Source: CAZYCC01 sp964645985
GTDB taxonomy: Bacteria > Bacillota > Clostridia > Oscillospirales > CAG-272
Length of the DNA stretch: 9,058 nt
Assembly (NCBI GenBank): GCA_964645985.1
Contig: CAZYCC010000065.1
Span: 1-9,058 of the forward strand
Reading direction: 5' to 3'
The notes under the pieces were generated by a model. It did no database searches, was not told the DNA's origin, and saw nothing but the letters and a program-made list of their open reading frames with translations. The position numbers were made by a program, and so were the translations under genes. Shown piece by piece: positions 4,338 to 9,058 of the stretch. Positions within the stretch are counted from its first letter, which is position 1. Each line of letters starts with the position of its first letter.

Positions 4338-6020
4338 TTACACCTCGATGACCACCGGCAGGACGAGCGGGCGGCGGTGGGTGCGGCGGAAGATGTCACG
4401 CGAGAGGTCGTCGCGCAGGCGGCTCTTCACCTGTGCGATGTCACGGCTGCCGTGCGAGAGGCACTCCTCGACCGTGTTCGCCGCCTGCTCGCGCAGTTCG
4501 GTGATCACCTCGTCTGCCTCGCGCGGGAAGACAAACCCTCGCGAAATGACCTCCGGGTCGGCGAGGAGCGCGCGCTCCTGGACCCCCACCGTCGCGACGA
4601 CGACGAGCAGCCCGTCCTCGGCGAGGGTGCGGCGGTCGCGCAAAATGCTCCCGCCGACGTCGCTCGCGCCGTTGCCGTCGATGAGGACCTGCCCGGAGGG
4701 GACGGTCGTGAGGAAAGAAGCGCCCTCCTCGTCGATTTGCAGCATCTTGCCGATGGTCGGGATGAAGATGTGGTCGGGCGCCATCCCCATCTCGAGGGCA
4801 AGCGCGCGGTGCGAGTAAAGGTGCTTGTTCTCGCCATGAATCGGCATGAAAAACTCGGGCCGCAGGAGCGCGTGCAGCAGGCGAATCTCCTCTCGGCAGG
4901 CGTGCCCCGAGACGTGAACGTCGACCGTCGGGTCTCGCCAGACCTGCACGCCGCGCCCGAGCAGCTCATTGACGATGCGGTCGACCGTCTTCTCGTTGCC
5001 GGGGATCGGGTGAGCGGAGAGGACGACGAGGTCGTCCGGCCCGAGTGTAACCTTCGCGTGCTCGCCGTAGGTCATCCGGAAGAGCGCCGACATCGGCTCC
5101 CCTTGCGATCCGGTCGTGATGATTGTCAGCCCCCCCGGCGCGTAGTCGCGAATTTCGTCTATGTCGATGAGGAGGCCTTCCGGGAAGCTCATATAGCCGA
5201 GGCGCACCGCCGCCGCGAGTATCGTCTCCATCGAGCGCCCGGTAATCGCCACCTTGCGCCCGTAGCGCGCCGACATATTGATGATCTGCTGCACGCGGTG
5301 AACGTTTGAGCTGAAGGTCGAGACGACGAGGCGCTTGTTCTGGCTCTGCTTGAAGATGGTGTCGAGCGCCTCGCCGACAGTTTTCTCGGAGGGGGTGTAG
5401 CCGGGGTGCTCGACATTGGTCGACTCGCAGAGAAGGAGCTTGACCCCCGCGCGCCCGATCTCGCCGAGGCGAGTGAGATCCATCATCTCGCCGTCTACCG
5501 AGGTCATATCGAGCTTGAAATCTCCCGAGTGAACGATAACACCGGCGGGCGTGGTAATCGCGAGGCAGCAGGAGTCGGCAATCGAGTGGTTGACGCGGAT
5601 GAACTCGACCTCGAAGTCGTCGACGCGCACAGTGTCTCCCGCCTCCACGCAGACGAGCTCCGGCTCATACTCGAGCTTGTGCTCGGCGAGTTTATTTTCG
5701 AGAATCCCCAAGGTAAGGCGCGTCCCGAAGACCGGCGCCTGCACTTTTTCAAGCAAATACGGCACCGCGCCGACGTGATCCTCGTGGCCGTGCGTGATGA
5801 AGATGCCACGCAGCTTGGCGGCGTTTTTCTCAATATAGGTAAAATCGGGCAGAACAAAGTCGATGCCGGGCATATCCTCGTCCGGGAAGCCGATGCCGCA
5901 ATCGACGAGGATCATTTGGTCGCTGTATTCAATGACGGTGAGGTTCTTTCCGATCTCGCCGATCCCCCCGAGCATCACCACCCGCAGGGAAGAAGAAGGC
6001 TTTTTCTTTTTGGAAGGCAT
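4338..6020 (-). CDS. rnj: Ribonuclease J
   Basis: This is a metallo-beta-lactamase/beta-CASP RNase, active in Firmicutes as a 5'-to-3' exonuclease and endonuclease in mRNA decay and rRNA maturation. The protein is 560 aa, the normal family length. The lactamase core begins at GGIGEIGKN (18-26). Metal ligands are seen in HGHEDH (77-82), His145 in NHSIADS, and Asp167 in HSGDFKLD. The beta-CASP domain holds TFSSNVHR (235-242) and TTGSQGEP (302-309), followed by SGHAC (371-375) and HGENKHL (395-401), then the C-terminal domain from about 450. The start at 6020 gives MPSKKKK; AAGGA lies about 12 bases upstream, slightly far. An upstream in-frame start at 6062 would place this site inside the gene. 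The gene follows a zf-HC2 gene by 65 bases with no terminator, so they may share a transcript. Whether it is J1 or J2 cannot be told. Confidence 0.96.
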   Translation of the reverse strand: MPSKKKKPSSSLRVVMLGGIGEIGKNLTVIEYSDQMILVDCGIGFPDEDMPGIDFVLPDFTYIEKNAAKLRGIFITHGHEDHVGAVPYLLEKVQAPVFGTRLTLGILENKLAEHKLEYEPELVCVEAGDTVRVDDFEVEFIRVNHSIADSCCLAITTPAGVIVHSGDFKLDMTSVDGEMMDLTRLGEIGRAGVKLLLCESTNVEHPGYTPSEKTVGEALDTIFKQSQNKRLVVSTFSSNVHRVQQIINMSARYGRKVAITGRSMETILAAAVRLGYMSFPEGLLIDIDEIRDYAPGGLTIITTGSQGEPMSALFRMTYGEHAKVTLGPDDLVVLSAHPIPGNEKTVDRIVNELLGRGVQVWRDPTVDVHVSGHACREEIRLLHALLRPEFFMPIHGENKHLYSHRALALEMGMAPDHIFIPTIGKMLQIDEEGASFLTTVPSGQVLIDGNGASDVGGSILRDRRTLAEDGLLVVVATVGVQERALLADPEVISRGFVFPREADEVITELREQAANTVEECLSHGSRDIAQVKSRLRDDLSRDIFRRTHRRPLVLPVVIEV

Positions 6021-6085
6021 AAATGAAAACGATCCTTTCAATAAAATAAAAGAGATGAACAAAGTGGAAATTTTAAGAATGCGCG

Positions 6086-6508
6086 CTACTCCACCGCGCC
6101 GGTTTTCCCGCGAGGGCAGTTCTCGCGAGAGCTCGCGAGCGCGAGGAGGGCGGCAGCGGACCCGGCGGCGAGCAGCGCGGTCAGCGCACCCTGCAGGAGC
6201 GCTGCCTTCCGCCGCGTGCGGCGCAGGCGCCTGGCGAGAGCCGCGTAGTCCTCCTCGGGGGGAGCGGGCGGCGATGGTTTTTCATCGCGCGCGCGCTTCT
6301 CGGTTCTCGCGATGAGGCGGTAAAACTTCGCGCAGCGCGGACAGGCGGAAAGGTGCGAGCGCACGAGGCGTTCGCTCTCTTCGCTCAGCGCTCCGTCTCG
6401 AAATAGGGCGTAGACATCGCGCACAAGGGGGCAGAGCTTCTCCGCTTCCCCGTCCCCCGTCTCGCTCCGGGGGGATTTTTTCTTCTTGCAGCAAGGGTGA
6501 TCCGACAT
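6086..6508 (-). CDS. zf-HC2 domain membrane protein, putative anti-sigma factor
   Basis: The protein is 140 aa. Cys26, followed by HLSACPRC (His52, Cys56, Cys59), gives the Cys...His-x3-Cys-x2-Cys pattern of the zinc-binding anti-sigma (zf-HC2) family. Members of that family bind and restrain ECF sigma factors at the membrane. A linker rich in Pro and charged residues leads to one likely transmembrane helix at about 102-126, so the zinc domain should face the cytoplasm. The N-terminus carries CCKKKK. The start at 6508 is set by AAGGAAG 7 bases upstream; an in-frame start at 6586 would read through the promoter-like region. No sigma factor gene is adjacent, which is unusual for this family. 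RNase J follows 65 bases downstream on the same strand. The zinc motif is clear; the sigma partner and the signal are unknown. Confidence 0.8.
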   Translation of the reverse strand: MSDHPCCKKKKSPRSETGDGEAEKLCPLVRDVYALFRDGALSEESERLVRSHLSACPRCAKFYRLIARTEKRARDEKPSPPAPPEEDYAALARRLRRTRRKAALLQGALTALLAAGSAAALLALASSRENCPRGKTGAVE

Positions 6509-6591
6509 CAAAACGCTTCCTTCTTTCTGTGAGAAAACAATCGCTCGCACCGGCAGCGGCGCGCTTGGGCGCGCTTGGCTGCCCATTTCGT

Positions 6592-6621
6592 GTTTATCCC
6601 ACCCGCGGGGAAAAGGTTACA
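6592..6621 (-). promoter_or_regulatory. ECF-sigma-like promoter upstream of the zf-HC2 gene
   Basis: On the minus strand TGTAACCTTTT (6621-6611) matches the AAC-plus-T-rich -35 style of ECF sigma promoters. Seventeen bases after TGTAAC comes GATAAAC (6598-6592). The -10 part is a poor match to both ECF (CGTC or CGTA) and sigma-A elements. It would give a leader of roughly 75 nt. Autoregulation by the cognate sigma factor is common for anti-sigma genes and would explain it, but that is inference. Confidence 0.4.
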
Positions 6622-6648
6622 AAGGTGATGACCCGGGGCAGGCGGGTT

Positions 6649-6972
6649 TCACTTCCCCGCCGGGTCCCTTCGAGAAGGCTCCTCCTCGTCTTCCTTCGCG
6701 CGCGGGGCGCTCTCCCTAGGCGATGCCGCCGCGCCCTCCGGCGCTATTGCCGCTCCCTCGGGCGATGCTGCCGCGCGCTTTTCCTGCTCCTCGCGTATGC
6801 GCTCGTCGCGCAGGGCGAGGAGTTTTGACTCCTTGCGGCTCTCGCGCCGCTCGAAGCGAATCTTGCGGATAACACCGACGACCACCATCACGATCGCGAG
6901 CGCGAAGAGCAAGAGAAACACCATCACGACCGTGAAGGTGTAAACATTGCCGAAAATCACCGCGCACGCCAT
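6649..6972 (-). CDS. Small single-pass membrane protein, function unknown
   Basis: I do not recognise a family. With the start at 6972 the protein is 107 aa. A long hydrophobic helix fills about residues 8-35, followed by a basic then mixed-charge helical stretch (36-66, possibly coiled coil). The tail is Ala/Pro/Glu-rich (67-107) with a repeated PEGAA. The shape suggests a membrane anchor with a cytoplasmic charged tail. The start at 6972 is preferred because GAGGG lies 6 bases upstream. An in-frame ATG at 7029 would add 19 residues that form a plausible helix but has no ribosome site. The gene lies between pepD and the zf-HC2 gene on the same strand, with gaps of about 300 and 140 bases, so it may have its own promoter. 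Confidence 0.6.
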   Translation of the reverse strand: MACAVIFGNVYTFTVVMVFLLLFALAIVMVVVGVIRKIRFERRESRKESKLLALRDERIREEQEKRAAASPEGAAIAPEGAAASPRESAPRAKEDEEEPSRRDPAGK

Positions 6973-7036
6973 CGCTGCCCTCAAAACTCCGCGCCAAAGC
7001 GCCGCCGCACCCTCTTGCGCGGCCGCCATAAATTAC

Positions 7037-7080
7037 GCCGCAGCGCATTTTTCCCGCTGCGGCCCCGATTTCGCAGCGGC
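7037..7080 (-). other. Three-segment alternative hairpins upstream of the membrane protein gene
   Basis: GCCGCAGCG (7037-7045) pairs perfectly with CGCTGCGGC (7055-7063). The same central CGCTGC (7055-7060) can instead pair with GCAGCG (7073-7078), so the two helices exclude each other, the layout of an attenuator or leader switch. No T tract follows. It lies 65 bases before the preferred start at 6972, or 8 bases before the alternative start at 7029. Confidence 0.35.
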
Positions 7081-7241
7081 GAACCTCCCCCGCACGGGGC
7101 GCTCTCATTCCCTTATAACGTTTTGCGCCGCGCCGCCGCGGGGCCTCTCCTTTGCCCCTTCCCGAGGAGGTGCCGCCCGGAGCCCCGCGCGCTTCCCTGC
7201 CCTGCCGCGCCGCAGCTCACCGCCGCCCCCCCGCGCGATGT

Positions 7242-7264
7242 TCCACCGTGCTTCGCACGATGGA
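7242..7264 (-). other. Hairpin just downstream of pepD
   Basis: As minus-strand RNA, CCATCGTGC (7263-7255) pairs with GCACGGTGG (7251-7243) over a GAA loop, with one U-G wobble and an extra closing U-A pair. On the plus strand the wobble would be an A/C mismatch, which favours the minus strand as transcribed. It begins 15 bases past the pepD stop codon. No U tract follows, so it may be a processed 3' end or a weak terminator. Confidence 0.4.
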
Positions 7265-7279
7265 GAAGTCGCCCCGCGT

Positions 7280-8938
7280 TTAACCGCCGCTCTTTTCGGC
7301 GAGCATCTCCGCGACGAGGCGGTAGGTGCGCCCGAGCGAGGGCAGATCCATCTCCTCTGCGGGGGTGTGCACATGGCGCAGCGTCGGCCCGATCGACAAG
7401 GCGTCGCCGCCTCCCATTTTCGTGAGGAGCACGCCGCACTCAAGTCCTGCGTGAATCCCAGTGACGCGCGCCTCCTTTGGCGGCGGCAGGGCGAGATCGA
7501 GCGCCACCCGCTCGCCGTTCCCCCTCTCCGCCGTCATCACGCCGGCGCCCTCCCCGCTCGCGGCAAACTTCCCTCCCCCGGCGCTCCCCTCGCCGCGGCT
7601 GCCGCTACTCGCGCGCTCCTCCGAGTTTTCTCCCTCCTCGAGGGCGAAGCTTGCATACACCTTCTTGTACGCGCGCAGATAGGTCTCGCGCAAGTGAGAG
7701 GAGGGGTCGGGGCGCCAGCCGGGCGTGCGCTCTCCCGCGCGATAGTCCATCGCGCAGACCTTGGCGAGCCGCGCGAGCCGCTCCCCAAGATAAATAAGCT
7801 CCGCGTCGTCGGCGGCGCGGCTGTAAACATCGAAGGTGAAGGCGTCGCTCGTCCCCCTCGCGATACCGAGGTTAGAGGAAGTCTCAACGAACCCCGGGAG
7901 AGTTTGCGAGCGCGCGAGCGCGCCGTTTGGCAGCAGCGATAGGAAGGACAGAACCCGAGAGCTCACGCGGTAGCTCTGCATTCGCTCTTGCGGGGGGTGT
8001 TTTGCCACCTTGACGCGCAGCCCCGCGTCCTCGCGCGAGAGAGTGGGGCGCAGCTCTTCCGCGAGCTGCCGCAATCTCGCCATCGCGGCGGGGCGATCCT
8101 GCACGGCTATCGTCGCCCGGCAGGTGCGCGGGATCGCGTTGTGCTTGCCTCCGCCCGAGAACTCCACAAGGTTGCACACCTGCTCGCGGTAGAGCAGGGT
8201 CAGCAGCCGCCCCATTAGCAGAATGGCGTTTGCGCGGTTCTCGCCGATGTCCTGCCCGGAATGCCCGCCGAAAAGGCCCGAGATCTCAACGGCGAGGGCC
8301 TCCCCCGCAAAGGGCACTGGCTCCCCCGGCAAAGTAAAGTGCGATCCAAGCCCCCCTGCGCAGGAAACGATAGCGACGCCCTCCTCCTCCGAGTCGAGGT
8401 TCAGGAGGTGCTCCGCGCGCAGCATCGCGGGGTCGAGCGCGAGCACGCCGCCCATCCCGGTCTCCTCACTCGTTGTGAAAAGGCAGGTGAGCGGCGGGTG
8501 CGGCGCGGTTTCATCGTCGAGGAGTGCGAGCGCGATGGCTACGCCCGCCCCGTCGTCCGCGCCGAGCGTCGTGCCGCTCGCCCGTACAACCCCGCGATCG
8601 AACACCGGAATGATGGGGTCACGCGAAAAGTCGTGGCGCACGCCCTCCTCCGCCTCGCAGACCATATCGCTGTGTGCCTGCAGGGCGAGAGGCGGCTCGT
8701 CCTCGTAACCGGGTGACGCGGGGGCGTAGATCGCGACGTTGTTCGCCTCATCGCGCGCGAAGGGTAGACCGCGCGCGGTGGCAAAGGCGCAGAGATAATC
8801 GGCGATGCCGCTCTCACTACCCGAACCGCGCGGGATGGCGCAAATCTCCTCAAAGCGGCGATAAAGCCGCTCCGGGCAGCGGCAGGCGGATAAAATCGAT
8901 GAGGATAACATAATTATGCCGGAAAATATTTCGAGCAC
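7280..8938 (-). CDS. pepD: PepD-like aminoacyl-histidine dipeptidase (M20 family)
   Basis: A cytosolic zinc dipeptidase of the PepD/M20C type, splitting Xaa-His and similar dipeptides. The protein is 552 aa with the GTG start. Expected metal and catalytic residues are present: His89 and Asp91 in QAHSDMV, Asp128 in GADDGAG, Glu158 and Glu159 in SEETGM, Asp182 in NLDSEE, and His496 in GIHAGLECG. GGHSG (224-228) and NAIPR (267-271) lie in the lid/dimerisation domain. Family length is about 485 aa; the excess is a Gly/Ser/Glu-rich insertion at about 432-488, just before His496. The GTG at 8938 is chosen because GAGG, overlapping the previous gene's stop codon, lies 5 bases upstream. ATG at 8911 would give a more typical N-terminus but has no ribosome site. 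It is probably translationally coupled to the gene ending at 8946. Confidence 0.92.
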   Translation of the reverse strand: MLEIFSGIIMLSSSILSACRCPERLYRRFEEICAIPRGSGSESGIADYLCAFATARGLPFARDEANNVAIYAPASPGYEDEPPLALQAHSDMVCEAEEGVRHDFSRDPIIPVFDRGVVRASGTTLGADDGAGVAIALALLDDETAPHPPLTCLFTTSEETGMGGVLALDPAMLRAEHLLNLDSEEEGVAIVSCAGGLGSHFTLPGEPVPFAGEALAVEISGLFGGHSGQDIGENRANAILLMGRLLTLLYREQVCNLVEFSGGGKHNAIPRTCRATIAVQDRPAAMARLRQLAEELRPTLSREDAGLRVKVAKHPPQERMQSYRVSSRVLSFLSLLPNGALARSQTLPGFVETSSNLGIARGTSDAFTFDVYSRAADDAELIYLGERLARLAKVCAMDYRAGERTPGWRPDPSSHLRETYLRAYKKVYASFALEEGENSEERASSGSRGEGSAGGGKFAASGEGAGVMTAERGNGERVALDLALPPPKEARVTGIHAGLECGVLLTKMGGGDALSIGPTLRHVHTPAEEMDLPSLGRTYRLVAEMLAEKSGG

Positions 8939-8945
8939 GAGCGCC

Positions 8946-9058
8946 TCACTTCACCGCGACGGCGTACCTGTCGCCAACCGCAGTACCATCGGCGGTGCGG
9001 ATTGTGAGGAGATAGTTGCCGCTCGGCGGCGCATCAAAGGTCACCGTGTAGCTGCCGC
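8946..9058 (-). CDS. C-terminal fragment of a probable surface or beta-sandwich protein
   Basis: The gene enters from beyond the right edge and ends with TGA at 8948-8946. The 37 readable residues end in DGTAVGDRYAVAVK and carry alternating polar and hydrophobic residues (SYTVTFDAPPSGNYLLTI). This resembles the last strands of an Ig-like or carbohydrate-binding beta-sandwich domain at the end of an extracellular protein, but the family cannot be fixed from so little. Codons are G/C-ending like the neighbouring genes. The stop codon lies 7 bases before the GTG of pepD, which suggests one operon. Confidence 0.7.
   Translation of the reverse strand, partial: GSYTVTFDAPPSGNYLLTIRTADGTAVGDRYAVAVK

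Noticed and set aside
4377..6026. 310-aa and 206-aa plus-strand open frames opposite RNase J
   Set aside because: They mirror the strong rnj gene, are rich in Arg/Val/Asp as expected for antisense frames, and show no motif or ribosome site.
6086..6586. Longer 166-aa form of the zf-HC2 protein
   Set aside because: The extra N-terminus is not protein-like and covers the leader; the ATG at 6508 has a clear ribosome site.
6947..7942. 331-aa plus-strand open frame
   Set aside because: It overlaps pepD and the small membrane gene in antisense; its sequence is Arg/Ala/Pro-rich noise.

Overview
The window looks like a stretch of a high-GC chromosome from the Clostridia side of the Firmicutes. Supporting signs are an RNase J-type 5'-to-3' RNase, an M20C dipeptidase, purine-rich Shine-Dalgarno sites, consensus sigma-A promoters and a glycolytic pgk-tpiA pair. 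TGA ends several genes, so the standard code applies. I cannot name a genus. Codon third positions are strongly G/C in the genes, while several intergenic stretches (about 140-460, 890-960 and 6021-6075) are clearly more A/T-rich.

The window is two blocks facing each other. The left block reads rightwards: a hairpin-rich repeat at the edge, a gene-poor region with a near-perfect extended -10 promoter that drives a short terminated transcript (candidate ncRNA, about 457-625), tandem intrinsic terminators, a second promoter with a roughly 210-nt leader, then pgk and tpiA. tpiA is followed by heptamer repeats and a strong GNRA-loop terminator. gap, gpmI and eno, often beside pgk-tpiA, are absent here.

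The right block reads leftwards from the window edge: the C-terminal end of a probable surface or beta-sandwich protein, a pepD-like aminoacyl-histidine dipeptidase whose ribosome site overlaps the preceding stop codon, a small single-pass membrane protein, a zf-HC2 putative anti-sigma membrane protein behind an ECF-like promoter, RNase J, a tandem pair of structured repeats, and tRNA-Ser(CGA) with its own promoter and terminator. The two blocks meet between about 3720 and 3850.

Most genes are housekeeping, and I see no defence island, CRISPR array, transposase, phage gene or biosynthetic cluster. The items most worth following are the candidate ncRNA at 457-625, bracketed by an inverted 18-bp palindrome pair; the two tandem hairpins at 4154-4255 with compensatory base changes; the zf-HC2 gene with an ECF-like promoter directly upstream of RNase J; and the low-complexity insertion next to a metal ligand in the dipeptidase.
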